From Calvatia gigantea (Eukaryota; Basidiomycota; Agaricomycetes; Agaricales; Lycoperdaceae), in assembly GCA_025093985.1 (NCBI GenBank), contig JACAAK010000002.1:1922001-1986000 (forward strand): a DNA stretch of 64,000 bases, in the 5' to 3' direction. The number at the start of each line of letters is the position of its first letter. Positions within the stretch are counted from its first letter, which is position 1. The notes under the pieces were generated by a model, which was not told where the DNA came from, searched no databases, and saw nothing but the letters and a program-made list of their open reading frames with translations. Below are positions 36,490 to 48,299 of the stretch, in pieces. Both the position numbers and the translations under genes were made by a program.

Positions 36490-37615
36490 TACTGCACTCT
36501 GTAACTAGAGGACAGGGTTTTTGCAGACAAAGGCTCAGTGATTCAAAGGGGAGCTGGTTGCCACCACTTGCCAGATGTTCTTGAAGTCACTTGAAAACTT
36601 CAAGGTCAGTAAGCCACTGGAGTTCCACTGTGTCATGACAGTCTTGTACATAGAGATATGGTAAGTCATTGACTTGCTCTATTGTCAAACACTCCATTGA
36701 CCAAGCCAAAGTGGGGCAAATGGTGAGAAGAATGATATGGGCTTGGGAAATGACCCACTTGCCATCTTTGATCTTGATGGTATGTAAGCTGGCTTCACAT
36801 TAGCTTATATCTATTATACTTGTTTTGTATGAACACTATTGAATGGATGTGGGCTTGGGCAAAGTTATTCATAATAAGGACAATGATATTTACTTTCAAT
36901 ATGAACAATAAGAAAATCTGAGTGTTTATTGTCCACCTATTATTGAAATACTGGGTGGTAATAAGGTATAATAAATCACCAATAAGATGTGTGTAAACAA
37001 CACACCATTCTGATTGATCTTATTCACCCAATAAGATATTTTAATCTTATTCATCCTTATTAAGTCCTTATTCAATCTTATTTGTCCCAATAAGGAAAGG
37101 AGGTTTTTCCTGATGTGTGAGCTAAGGATTTTTTTTGCTGACTGTTCACTATCTTAATGAGACTACAATAGGCTATCATACAGAAGAACAATATTAATAT
37201 ACCCCCCAACATTGACCAAGACCCCTATACCCTTGGTGTTGTCAGAATGGCTATTGGCAATGAGTTAATCCAAGCCCATGCATGCATTAAGAGGCTGGTA
37301 GGTTACAATTGCCTTCACTTTTCTATTTACTAACTTGATTTTTATCTTAGATTGCTGATAGTATCACTAAGGACTGGTCTATTTTTACTCTTGCACAAAA
37401 AGTAATTGAGGGCTCCCAGTGCACTGTTTCAGCTCCACTCTGTGCATGTCTTGCAGTGATGGTATGTCCATAACTTACTTTGTTTGTGAGCTGTACTAAT
37501 GTCTTATCCTAGTGTTTATCCCCAATCCACTGGACATGACTACTGGGATAAGATTGATGCTCATTTGGAATTATACGAGAGCAAAGCTAATGGTAGTGCT
37601 GATGGTGTTTGAAAG
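36490..37615 (+). pseudogene. Decayed intron-containing gene relic, unknown function
   Basis: The segment 37205-37612 contains three exon-like pieces separated by 50-55 bp GT-AG introns. The first has SLGVVRM-like residues and ends IQAHACIKRL before GTAGGTTAC. The second reads IADSITKDWSIFTLAQKVIE and ends before GTATGTCC. The third reads YPQSTGHDYWDKIDAHLELY and ends near 37612. The last splice does not keep phase as I read it, so the gene is probably broken. Similar splice-like edges occur near 36660 and 36790. It lies in the CpG-poor block and may derive from a transposon-encoded gene. The family is not identified. Confidence 0.35.
36870..37105. repeat. AATAAG-rich tract with inverted repeat
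   Basis: The pentamer-like word ATAAG or its complement CTTAT recurs roughly fifteen times within about 230 bp. Inside it AATAAGAT (37030-37037) and ATCTTATT (37044-37051) form a perfect 8 bp inverted repeat around a 6 bp loop. It may be a small decayed inverted-repeat transposon or a simple-sequence tract within the adjacent gene relic's intron. Confidence 0.4.
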
Positions 37616-37784
37616 TGAGTAATCACAGCAACTTGCAACCCTATTTGTTACTAAGCCAAATATAGAATCCTGATTGGGACACTTCGGAGTGACTGGAACA
37701 GGTTTGGGGTCGGCCCTAGCTTCACTATACCAATTGAGACTGGTGATTTCCAGCAGAACATTGATAGTGCAATACATGACTGCC

Positions 37785-37925
37785 ATACCACTTAACTACC
37801 CATTCCTTTTACTCCTCAGTTATCTAATTGTCATACCACTCAACTATCCATTCCTTTGGCTCTTCAGTTATCTGATTGTCATTCTGCTTAACTATCCATT
37901 CCTTTGGCTCTTCTGTTATCTTGTC
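37785..37925 (+). repeat. Three-unit 48 bp tandem repeat
   Basis: Units begin at 37785, 37833 and 37881 (48, 48 and 45 bp), each containing ACTATCCATTCCTTT and CAGTTATCT or close variants. Because 48 is a multiple of three, the ORF 37674-37946 carries a 16-residue hydrophobic repeat (IPLNYPFLWLFSYLIV). No other evidence makes that ORF a gene. Confidence 0.75.
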
Positions 37926-38114
37926 AGGCTTCAGCCTTTATACCAGTGATTAGTACCTTATGCTACCTGAATCTAATGTTGATTTTCACAACCAGTGTCT
38001 TCAATTGCAGCCCTCCTAAAATTAATCCCTTGAAAGGTGTGTGGCAAGATATGTCTACACATAACCCATGTGGGCCTGGCTTTATCTCATATGTTCACCA
38101 CATAGAATAGCAAT

Positions 38115-39120
38115 GGCTCAAATCTAATATAAACCTTTATCTTTCACTCCATCAGCATGGCCTCATCTGAAGGCAGCCAATGGACCTTGTTCCCGTGATG
38201 TGGGTGTGATATCAAACAAATATAAGTCTTACAGTGGTATGAAGGCTAATACAGGTGTCTGACATATCAAGTCCAATGTATTGTGAGGATGACTCAAGAG
38301 GTCGATGTAACATTGACGCCAACATCCCTCCCATGCTCGTGACCATATGATACCCACATATTCCGACCCCTGCATTGATTTTCTGTGTGATCACTATTCA
38401 ATTCCTTTAATGGCCCTCCCTCAATCTTACTACAAAATTCTACACCAGTTCTGGATTTCGCTTCGCACAGTGGGAGGGTCACAGATGAATAAAACTCGGT
38501 AAAACGTGTGGGACTCACAGATGGTCATTGCGTTCGCCTAGCTGAAATGACGCTGCAGCATGTGCACGAGGCCTTAGGTTTGGTGGGACCATAGTTCGAG
38601 AATGAAACCATCCACGTGTTTCCGTATCTCGTGGCTCAACGCTATCGACGGCCGCGTGGAGCCTATTCTCGTTCGTTTCCTTCCTTTGCGATGTTGCATA
38701 CACCTTTTACCAAAGGCGCCTTTGCTGTCAGTAAATAACCCAGAAACGTCAATATTTGGCAATGATTCATTTGCCAAGGTTGGCCAACTACTCTCAAGAC
38801 AGCTTACAGCATCGGATGCGCTTCGCTGGCAACTTCTCTGGGTTTCTGGGCCACACTAGCGACCGGTCTGTACCAGCTGATCTTGGATGGGATAGGAAAC
38901 ACTGCTTCGCCTTCTACTGGGGTTAGAGTTTCTCTTTGTGCATGGCAGGCCGCAGAGCCTGTGAGGTTATTACTCGATCACGCCCACCCCATACCTAACA
39001 GGCGCGTTACCTTTGGTGCATCATGCGGATAAGAAGGGTTTGCAGTTCCCTCGAGCATGTGCAGCGCTGGATGATATGATTATGAGCTACGTGTCTATCT
39101 CAGGTCTTGAGTCCTCTGCT
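38115..39120. other. Transition zone between transposon block and gene-rich DNA; no gene seen
   Basis: CpG is scarce up to about 38,280 and becomes frequent afterwards (for example GGCGCC, CGACGGCCGCG around 38640-38730). Short ORFs on both strands overlap each other and show no recognisable domain. This includes the promoter region of the downstream glucanase. Confidence 0.5.
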
Positions 39121-39123
39121 CAG

Positions 39124-39130
39124 TATAAAA
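39124..39130 (+). promoter_or_regulatory. TATA box of the GH55 glucanase gene
   Basis: TATAAAA lies 55 bp upstream of the chosen ATG (39185), within CAGTATAAAAGGG, followed by a short C-rich leader. The spacing suits a strongly transcribed secreted-enzyme gene with a very short 5' UTR. Confidence 0.6.
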
Positions 39131-39184
39131 GGGAACGAGAATTGTGCATATCCCGGCACCCTCCCTGGCCTTGCCTTGAAAAAC

Positions 39185-42100
39185 ATGTCGTCAAGACTAG
39201 TGGTCAGCTTAATCGCTTTTCTAATCACCTTCGCCCTCTCGGTTCACGGCCTTGGGACATCGTGTACCGTACCCTTGGGGGCTGGTACCGCAGCCTCCGG
39301 TGATCCTTTCTGGCTCCAAAATATCAAGCACCAGGGGACTGCAGCATTTAACCCCAACCCTTCAAGCTACCAGGTGTTTAGGAACGTCAAAGTTTGTGCA
39401 AACACGAACATTGCCATCCTTCTTTTGTCTAACCGGCCTTTCAGGATTTCGGTGCAAGGGGTGATGGCGTTACCGACGACACGGCAGCGATCAAGTGAGT
39501 TCTCTGGGGGTAGTACGACCATCAGGCTACTGACGATCCTACTAGTGCCGCAATCCAAGCAGGGAATCGCTGCGGAAACAACTGTGGCTCCTCAACGTAA
39601 GCATAAATTAGACCCATTCTGAGTCCCCTTTCGTTCATCTCACTCCACAAGTGTTACACCTGCTATCGTTTACTTCCCGAAAGGGTAAGTCTTTTTCTTT
39701 GAAAGGACGCGGCGGAAGAGTTTATACTTAAGGCTTCCCGCCACAGAACCTACCTAGTTTCGGCGCCGATAATTGCCTACTACTACACCCAGTTAATTGG
39801 TGATGCAAGGTCCCCGCCTACGTTACTCGCCTCATCCTCGTTTGACGGAATAGCCGTTATTGGTATGTCTTTTCGAAATTTCGAAATTAGGTCGGGATAA
39901 TCCAATGACAACTGGACCCCAGATGCCGATCCATACATTCCAGGCGGGGGAGGCGCCCAATTTTATGTGAACCAGAACAATTTGTTAGGTGTTCCCGATC
40001 ACTGCCTTGACCATTGTCTTATTACCATCCCAGTTTCCGCTCTGTGAGGAACTTCGTGATTGACGTTCGAAGGCAGGGCGATTCTTACTTCGTCGAATAG
40101 TTTTGCTGACCTGAAGCGTCTCCTAGGGTCGCTGCAGATAGATCCCAAGGAACTGGCCTCCACTGGCAAGTTTCACAGGCGACGTCTCTGATCAATATCG
40201 TTGTCCACATGTCAACCGCTTCCAACACAGCACACCAAGGTTCGCTACGTAGGGTTCTCTGGCAAACAGGGGACTGACAAATTCTGCATTTTAGGAATTT
40301 TCATGGAGAACGGGAGGTACTTGATCCTGAGCTTTATTTGATGAGTATGCCCACTGATTTGCATCAGCGGCGGGTTTATGGGTGATTTGGTCTTTAACGG
40401 AGGTTTTTTTTTTTTTTTTTTGTGAATTCGGGAATAACTTCTGATTATCATACAGGGAAGTTTGGAATCTGGGTCGGAAACCAGCAGTATGCAATCCGAG
40501 GCAGATAGCATGAACTGAAGTTACTGATATAAATCCCAGGTTTACAGTCCGGAATATCACAGTCAATAATGCGCAAACAGGAATCTTCGCCATCTGGAAC
40601 TGGGGTGGGTCTGAGCACCACTCCCACTTCATATACTCACCGATGTAAACCAGGTTGGACCTTCCAGGGCGTCAATATCAACAGTTGCCAAGTCAGTGTT
40701 TGCGTTCCTTTTATGCTGCATTGAAAGAGACTGATTGCCACTAGGTCGGTTTCGACATTACAACGGGCGGAACCTCATCCGCATCGCAAACTACTGGGGC
40801 TGAGGCGATCATTGACGCCACTGTCACAAACACCCCTATCTTCATCCGAACCTCGAAGCCAAGCAACGGCAGACTTTCCGGATCCATTGTGATCAACAAC
40901 GCCAAGCTCAATAACGTTCCTACCGCTGTTGGGGTTGCTGGCGGCGGTGTCGTGTTGTCAGGTGGTACAACCACGATCCAAAGTTGGGGACAAGGAAACG
41001 TCTTTACCGGAACAAATACTACCGGGAGGTTCGTACAGAGCAACATCGTTAACGCCAACAAGCCCTCGGTTTTGTTGGACGGAAGTGGGAGGATCTTTGG
41101 GAAGACCCACCCTCAATATCAAAATTACGCCGTTAGTCAGTTCGTGAGTGTCAAGGACAATGGAGCCCGGGGTGATGGTAGGACAGATGATACTGCCGCA
41201 CTGAAGGCGATCTTCGCCAAGGCGAGTAACCAAAGCTTGTAGGCACAGTGGCAAGGACTAATGCTCATCGATACGAACAGTTTGCTGGATGCAAAATTAT
41301 CTTTTTCGATGCAGGAACTTACGTTGTGTCTTCGACCCTCACCATTCCCGCAGGAACACAAATCGTTGGTGAAGCGTGGTCGGTTATCGCCGGAAAGGGT
41401 TCTGCTTTCCAGAACCAGGCAAGTCCTCTGCCAGTTGTCCAAGTTGGCGCCCCCGGTTCTCAAGGCGTAGTGGAAGTAACTGACATGCTGTTTTCGACGA
41501 TCGGTCCTGGTGCGGTCTTTCTCGGGATCATTGTGTTCTAAGCGCTTATGCAAATGTGTGATAGCCGCTGGTGCCATTGTCGTAGAGTGGAATGTCAAAC
41601 AGCCAAGCGGACAAAATGGAGGCGCTGGCATGTGGGACTCTCACATTAGGTTCGCATTTCTTTTACCTTAACTTTATTTGGGTTTAGGAATTGGAATTAG
41701 GTTGGGTGGCGCCGCTGGGACGAACCTCCAGACTAGCCAATGCCCGAGAACTGGGGCGGGAGGGACAACCAATTGCTTCGCCGCTTTCCTCGCCTTGCAC
41801 TTGACCTCTTCGTCAACCGCATATCTAGAGGTACGTTCTCCGATGAGGGTTTAAAACAACTCGGAAATCCTGACCATGGCTTCAGGGTACATGGGTCTGG
41901 TTGGCTGACCACGACCTCGACGGCAGTTCCCAGCTTAACCTTTTCTCAGGAAGAGGTATCCTTTCTGAATCCGCCGGGCCTGTCTGGCTGATCGGAACGG
42001 GTACGTTTAAAGTGTCTGTATTGGTTGGAAATTTCCTAACTCAAGGCTTCTTTGCAATTTTAAAGGCTGTAAGTACTTGGTTTAAACGGCATTTCTAGTC

Positions 42101-42734
42101 ATACTCATATACCCTCATTAAGCCGAGCACCATGTCATGTATCAGTACTATCTGGTGAACGCCAAGAACCATTACATGGGCCTTATTCAAACTGAGACGG
42201 TAAGTGGGATTACTACTCGATTTGGTTCCAGTTGATGTTGATGCTTGCTTTTTAGCCCTACTTTCAACCTAACCCCGCTCCTCCAGCGCCGTTTACAATA
42301 AACTCTTCGTTCAAGGATCCAAGCTTTAACGGTATCTCCGCGTCCTGGGGACTGAAGGTGGTCAGCTCGACCGATATCATCGTCTTCGGTTGGTACCATC
42401 GCCTTCGCAATCGTCTAGATTGTGCTAATATGATTAATGCCGGTTCAGGAGCTGGGCTTTACAGCTTCTTCCAGGTCAGTTCTGCCGTTGGCAGCACTCG
42501 CTTTGAGCGAGACTCACGCGGTTATCATCACAGAATTACGGCCAGGATTGTATCACGCCTGCCACTTGCCAAAACCAAATTGTAGACCTCGATTCGAGTT
42601 CGTCGGTGACGATCTACAGTCTATCTACCGTAGCGAGTACTTTCCAACTCAGCGTCAACGAAGCTGGCATTGTCAACCAGGCTGGCAACATCGATGGTTT
42701 CGCCGCAACTTTAACTGCGTGGAGCCGTAATTAA
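39185..42734 (+). CDS. Secreted glucan exo-1,3-beta-glucosidase, glycoside hydrolase family 55
   Basis: This enzyme hydrolyses beta-1,3-glucan outside the cell, for wall remodelling or attack on other fungi. The start gives a signal peptide (MSSRLVVSLIAFLITFALSV). The protein has the two pectate-lyase-like beta-helix modules of GH55: the first has DFGARGDGVTDDTAAI, the second VKDNGARGDGRTDDTAAL. Other landmarks are AIVYFPKGTY, NFVIDVRR, GLHWQVSQATSLINIVVHMS, GIFMENGSGGFMGDLVFNGG, GTWVWLADHDLDGSSQLNLF and a tail ending TLTAWSRN. About 19 short exons are needed. The first intron is 39392-39444, and two introns (40073-40126 and 41222-41280) use GC donors. One intron has an 18-T run near 40404. 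Apart from introns the frame is intact, so I judge it functional. Confidence 0.9.
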
Positions 42735-43004
42735 GACATAAGTTTTAACATTAGCTACTATCGAGTTAACATTTCGTTTCTTCTTCTTCCCTTTCAATGA
42801 CTCTGATGTATGGATGTATGTATGTAACAAGCAAATGAATCTGAAGGTTTCCAATGGTCAGTACTCGCAGTACTAGTTGGTCACATGTTGATGTCGCGTA
42901 AACAAAACGAAATAACGCGGACGCGAGACGCGTTGATTGATTTGTCAAGCCGGTCTCGATGACGTTAATTGGAGTCACCGAGGACCAGACCCTAAACCAC
43001 CACC

Positions 43005-44071
43005 ATGCAAGTCAAGCGAACATATGGCTCTCGTTCAAACGACAGCACAACCCCTGCTTTGGTCTCCAAAACGACCACAAAGTCTGCAGTACTCGCGAAA
43101 CGCAAGCGGCCTTTGAAAGATGTGCTAACACCCAGCATTCAAAACGTCCCCACTCCATTCAAACGCCAGAAACTTTCCGCAATGAAGACGAAGGCGAAGT
43201 CAAACTTGACATCCAGGTTGAAACAGAAACCATTAACTCAGCTACATTTCGCCATCGACCAAACGACATTCTGGACGTGTCCGCTCTGCGGCTTATCATA
43301 CACTAAAGGTGCACCGGAGGATGAGAGCTTGCATCGGTCGCAATGCGCTAGAGTACAAAGGGGTATGGAATGGGGAAGGGAAGAGGAGAGGGAGAGTACA
43401 AAAGTTGGAGCTGTTGAGGTTGCGAGTCAGGTCAAGATGGCCAATGGGAGGCGAGGGCGAATTATATCCTGTCCTGCGGAATGTACAGGCAAAATTGGGT
43501 CCAAGGTCTGGATGAGATCATCACTCTAATATATTAATACAGGATGTCCTGACAATGTCCACAGATAACCGCTCTACTGCAAACTATCAATTTATCTCTA
43601 TCTTCTCCAGCGCTGACGCAAGAGTGTCTACGAAAATCCAAGATATATTTATTCCTTCTGCCAGAGGCAACGTCCACTTCCAGCTCCAGCAGTGCCAGCC
43701 GGGAGAAAATCATTGGTTGTGTTGTAGCACAACGGATATCGACTGCGATGGCTATAGCATCGAAGGACGAGGGCGGGCAGATTGATAATAATTCAGAGGG
43801 GCGCCTGGTTGCGGTGGATAGTGGGACCGGCCTCTTTTGCCATCCAGATCCGCTCCCGACACCAATGGGCATACCACGATTATTCGTTCCGTCTACCTAT
43901 CGTAGACAGGGTATTGCGAGCGCATTATTAAATATTGCAGCTGCGACATTTATTCATGGGTGCCCGCTCAATCCGCAGCAGGGTCAGGTGGCTTTTACAC
44001 AACCGACGGGAGATGGGAGGGCGTTGATGATGAAATGGGGAGGTGGCGGAGTGCGAATTTACGAAGAGTGA
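43005..44071 (+). CDS. ECO1: Sister-chromatid cohesion N-acetyltransferase Eco1/ESCO family
   Basis: Eco1 acetylates the cohesin subunit Smc3 during S phase in the nucleus, making cohesion permanent. The N-terminal ~90 residues are basic (AKRKRPLKDVLTP). They lead into the characteristic zinc finger CPLCGLSYTKGAPEDESLHR with the final Cys in SQCARV. One 59 bp intron (43506-43564) joins TGKIGSK to ITALLQTINLSLSSPAL and KIYLFLLPEA. The acetyltransferase core follows, with REKIIGCVVAQRIS, GIPRLFVPSTYRRQGIASAL (acetyl-CoA loop RRQGIA) and the C-terminal MMKWGGGGVRIYEE. Predicted length is about 335 residues, normal for the fungal family. It lies 270 bp after the glucanase, same strand, with no functional link. 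Confidence 0.9.
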
Positions 44072-44304
44072 TGTCTTTTGATGAAGAGGATGTTCTTCAT
44101 AATCTAGGCGTTCATTGTAATTTAGTTCATGATGTATGTAGAGCTGATATCCCTCATTGACCAGACTCACTCGTCTAGACCCAAAAGAGAAGCCGAGCTT
44201 GAATGCCATGTCACGAGCGCAGGTCGTGCGAGACAGATCAAGAAACAAGCGAGAACGAAGCACAAAGTGAGAATGAGGAAAAAGTCTCTGGCTAATGTGA
44301 CTAG

Positions 44305-44859
44305 TCAGTATTCAAACCCAGACTCAGATTCATTGGAAGACATACACAGGTGCCTTTCGTGATAAACGTTCTTGTGGAGGTGTCTGGACTTCGAGTGTGT
44401 CCCGCGGTGAAGGACAACTCGATTACTGTGAACGTTTGTTCTATCGAGAGAGAGGGTTCTGTGATGCTGCCCTGGTATACGTGGGATGGGTTCCGAAACA
44501 AAACGTTGCTGGCCTTGTTGCTGGGTTTGCTTCCATCGGTTGTGCCCAAGATAAAGAGGGGGGAAATTATGGTCGCCATTATTATCATTGCCTTGGTTCA
44601 AATTTTCGTCACTGGGATCTTGTCGTCGATCAGATAGTTCAAGATCAGGACGGTGATTCCAGGGCGTCATTGGAGATGAGGAATGGGAAGAGTTGCTGGA
44701 AGAAGAGGATGAATGAATGCCGCGTTGTGGTTCCCTTGAAGGTTCTTCCAAGCCAGAAATGGAGCCGGAGATGAGCGGTGAGTCAATCGAGGATGCAGAG
44801 GAGAAAGGGGATGAAGAGAGGGAGGATCTGGGTGAAAGAATGGTTTCTGGTCGGGACAT
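44305..44859 (-). CDS. Serine-rich hypothetical ORF (doubtful)
   Basis: A 184-codon open frame starts at an ATG (44859) and reads MSRPETILSPRSSLSSSPFS, continuing Ser/Gln-rich with GLEEPSREPQRG and HNRWKQTQQQGQQR. It has no domain I recognise and no clear splice signals. Another frame over the same bases (plus strand, 44350-44634) is also open and hydrophobic at its end. It is convergent with ECO1, 234 bp away. The choice between a real small disordered protein and chance is open. Confidence 0.3.
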   Translation of the reverse strand: MSRPETILSPRSSLSSSPFSSASSIDSPLISGSISGLEEPSREPQRGIHSSSSSSNSSHSSSPMTPWNHRPDLELSDRRQDPSDENLNQGNDNNGDHNFPPLYLGHNRWKQTQQQGQQRFVSEPIPRIPGQHHRTLSLDRTNVHSNRVVLHRGTHSKSRHLHKNVYHERHLCMSSNESESGFEY

Positions 44860-45773
44860 GCTAGTTTAAGTGTTGGCCGTTTGACTGTGCCCAGAAGATA
44901 AAGGAATGGGGTGCAATGTGGCGTACAGGCGTAGTCCTCGAGACCAACACGCAAGGTCTAGGTGCGTGGAATGTTGAAGGGGGGTCCGACGGTAGGTGGT
45001 TGTATACCACGCGCACACAGACCAATGCAAGTTGGACGACTGGCCACGGCTCAGCAAGATGTGGTGCAGAATACAACAGGTTCAAGATCGAACATGCACG
45101 TTGAAGTTATGTAATTTATGGTCGGTCTTTGAGAGGGGTAGTGTTGATTGTAGGAACCCTTGCCGATTTGCCAAATCACAATCGACTTGGTTAGTGTTTA
45201 GATCCTCGTAGCTGTCAGGAATACTTTAACTCACTGTTCACGCAGCAAAAGTCAAAGGGACTAGTTTCTAGAATATCTAGAACAACAACCTGGATGTCAC
45301 CTAGTTGTGTTGCCGCTTCACAGCCTTCATGTATTCCAGCGGATGGCTGAGTTCTTTGTGAATGAACGAAAACAAGACTGAGGCGGGCGGCAAGTTCAGG
45401 TCTTTGTTGTGTGAGCGGCAGTCGCAATGGTAGCTACAGTGATGCCCTCCGGCCCGGTGTTTCCGGCCCGTCCAGATGAGATGTCTGAGGAACGTTGACA
45501 ACGTTGAAACGTTGACGGGGAAGGATATACTTACCCAGCTAATGGCATGAATGCCTGTTGCGCAACTTTGTGACAGGCAGTGCTGGATGACTGGATGACG
45601 ACTGGAACCGGGGGAGGGGGAAGGCAATGCGTCGGGGATAGCGAGGGTGCGGGAAGAGATTAGATATTACATAATCAAAACGGGAGCACAGCTCTCTGTT
45701 GCCATAACATGTCCGGCATTGTTCACAACAGCTCTTATTCGCACTCATTCAACTACAAAAGGCAGCACTCAAG
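44860..45773. other. Intergenic region, no supported gene
   Basis: About 0.9 kb with short overlapping ORFs on both strands and no recognisable motif. Near 45480-45512 the word GTTGACAACGTTGAAACG is part of a short GTTGA-rich stretch. It presumably holds the promoter of the gene starting at 45774. Confidence 0.4.
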
Positions 45774-47791
45774 ATGACAATTCTCTTCACAGACGACATG
45801 CAAGAATCATGGTCTCTACCTCACATCCTTACACCAGGCGAGGCCGCTCTCGACAAGTCATCCGTGCTCTCCGGCCCCGCCCCAAATTTCTCGTCTGTGC
45901 GTGCCCGACATCCCCTTCGTACGACCCACGCTGACTCATTCACTTTCAGCGCGGGCTAAGTCAGTGTCGACTCCGAAGGATCCAAAGCATAGAGGAAGGA
46001 CTCGGTAGAAGCCGTTCATCCACTACCGACACCGCTACTCCGTTTGCCGGCGTTCACTTGGACTCCCGTGCTTCCCCTCATCCTCCCGCCTCTCCTCACG
46101 CCACCAGCTCACCCCCTTCTCCACCCCTTACCTATCCATTTCCACCTCCGGGGCTTTCCAAACCCTCAACGCCAACGCCAACTCTCCCCCGCGTAAAAGA
46201 CATGATCACCCCAGAAATCGAAACCTCGTCGTGCACCCCTCGCGAGCTCGAGCTCAAGTCTGATCTCCTTAACGTTTCCGCCCCTACTTCACAATCTCAG
46301 CAGCCTGAAGCAGACTTGTCGATCTGGAACGCCTTTCAGATGGAGTCTTTTCTCGGGAACTACTGTCACACGAGCGGTAAATCTGTCCCTTCACCACCCC
46401 TTACCCTTCACGGCGACGGTGGGGTTGGAATATCCTACGACTTGTCGGGTATTGGTACGACACCTCTACCTGGTCCCCCACCCCTTTCTCCTTCTCGTTG
46501 GAACAGGCTCAAGGATCCCTCCTCGGCCGTCGGCACAGCTTCGACCCTGAATGCGGCAGTGCTCTCGCCTCAACCTTTAGCTTCGCCTCTCCCTTTGCCA
46601 TTACCTCCACCACAATCCGTTCTATCCCCCCAATTCCACTCCCCCACCTCTCCTCACGTAAATCCGTTCATGGTTCATCGACAGCAACAGCAAGCGTTCA
46701 TGACTCGCTGGAATCGAGCGCGCGAAAATAACCGCTACGCCCCTGTCATGCCATCATTTTTCAACCCGGTGAGGGCAGAGGCGCCCCATTGTACGTGGAC
46801 TTTTCTGCGGGACCCCGCCTGTGGTGGGACTGTGAACGAACGAACGAGCGCGAGGAGAAATAAGGACAGTACTTTTGAAAAAGCATTGGTCAAGTTGCCT
46901 TTGACCAGGTGTAGGAGGTGTGTTCCTGCCTTCACCTTTTTCCTCGGAACTAGACTGAGTTTTTTTTTCATGTTCGCTAGTATTTGTGATCGTGTGCGAC
47001 ATGACCAACAAAACATACTTGGGTGGGGAATTCACGCCTGGATATCCCAGTCGAAACACTGTCGGTATTGTATGGGTGACGGGATGTTGAAGGGTGTCTT
47101 GGCTTCCGGGGCGTTCGAGTTCGAGAGGGTCCAACAGGAACTTCAAACGCAGAGGGACAGGCAACATTCGATGTTGATGAGTCCTTTACTGCTTGACGTC
47201 ACTTCGTCGTCCGAAGGAGAGGCTCAGAACGCGGTGGAACCGGGAGCGGTGTATCTGAGCTTTCCATACCGCAACAGTTCGGACGGTAACGATATACCAA
47301 CCGATCCGTGGATCAATTACGACGAGGATACCACCAACTTGCGTGAAAAGGAATCCAACACTTCAAAGGCGGAACCCAATCCAGACGTGAACGACATTGA
47401 CGCCTGGAGCGAAGAATTAGAGAAAAGGTTGTTAGCAAGCCCCGTTATTCGCGATCTAGACGACTTTGATCTGGAGGATTTAGAGGACCTGGAAGGCGAG
47501 GATGGGTACTACGATGACGAAGACGAGGATGGGTACTCTAGTTCTAGCTCCTCATCCGATCTTTACGAGAGTGACGAGTCTGACGGCGGTCATTCTGTCG
47601 AATCAGGGAACGGTGGGCAGAGTAGGAACGGGAAGGAAGAAGGAAAAGCTTGTAGCAAGGTGCTAGTGAGTTTTTGGGAGGGGGACGATCTTGATTGTAT
47701 CAGCGTCGAAGAGATCCAAGAGGCTGAAGGACGAGAGGAAGAGGGTTGGGTGAATGACTTGAGAGTCGTTGAGGTGCAGGTTCAAGCTTGA
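45774..47791 (+). CDS. Conserved-looking hypothetical protein, Pro-rich N-half and acidic C-half
   Basis: An ATG at 45774 gives MTILFTDDMQESWSLPHILT. A 53 bp intron (45897-45949) keeps phase into the long open frame, and a second 63 bp intron (46918-46980) is in phase either way. The spliced product is about 633 residues. The N-half is Pro/Ser-rich (SPPSPPLTYPFPPPG). The middle carries a basic Cys/Trp-containing block (CTWTFLRDPACGG, LTRCR, SICDRVRHDQQN, SKHCRYCMGDGMLKGVL) that could bind metal. The C-half is strongly acidic with poly-Ser (DLDDFDLEDLEDLEGEDGYY). No family recognised. The composition suggests a nuclear or regulatory protein, which is inference. Confidence 0.75.
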
Positions 47792-48299
47792 TTTTCAGCT
47801 GGGAATGCTACAGCCGCGACGGGGATCTATTTCCATGGTTAGAATATTGTGGCTTTGTAGGCCCTAACGTTGACGTTAGCGGAAAAGGTACTTACTGACG
47901 AATACTCTCACACATTCCTTTGGTTTCTTTTTTTACTTCTTCACTTGTTGGGATCTTGGACAATGGTCTTTCATTTCTCTCAAGTCATTTCCTTCCAGAC
48001 TTTTTACCAGCCCATTCTTTTCAGCCAACCTCCACAACCCAATCCCTTGAGCACTCCCTACATTCATACACGTTTCTGTGTATTCTATCCTGTATAATCG
48101 TATCTACTATATTTGGAAAATGGTGAATAAATACGGCTTTGGAATCTTTGAAGTTCGAAAACTCGATCACAACCGTGAGGAGACAGCTGGAGACAGACAA
48201 GCAGACACCAACTGAGCTGCTAAAATACAGAACTTGCAGCGCTACACAAAGACAGCAATGTGACGAAACAAAAACAGGGGCGAAAAGTGGCATTAGCGC

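Noticed and set aside
43928..44263. Minus-strand ORF opposite ECO1
   Set aside because: It overlaps the conserved ECO1 acetyltransferase core on the other strand and has no known domain.
46058..47791. Gene start at 46058
   Set aside because: That codon is TTG. An ATG at 45774 plus a 53 bp in-phase GT-AG intron gives a better start.
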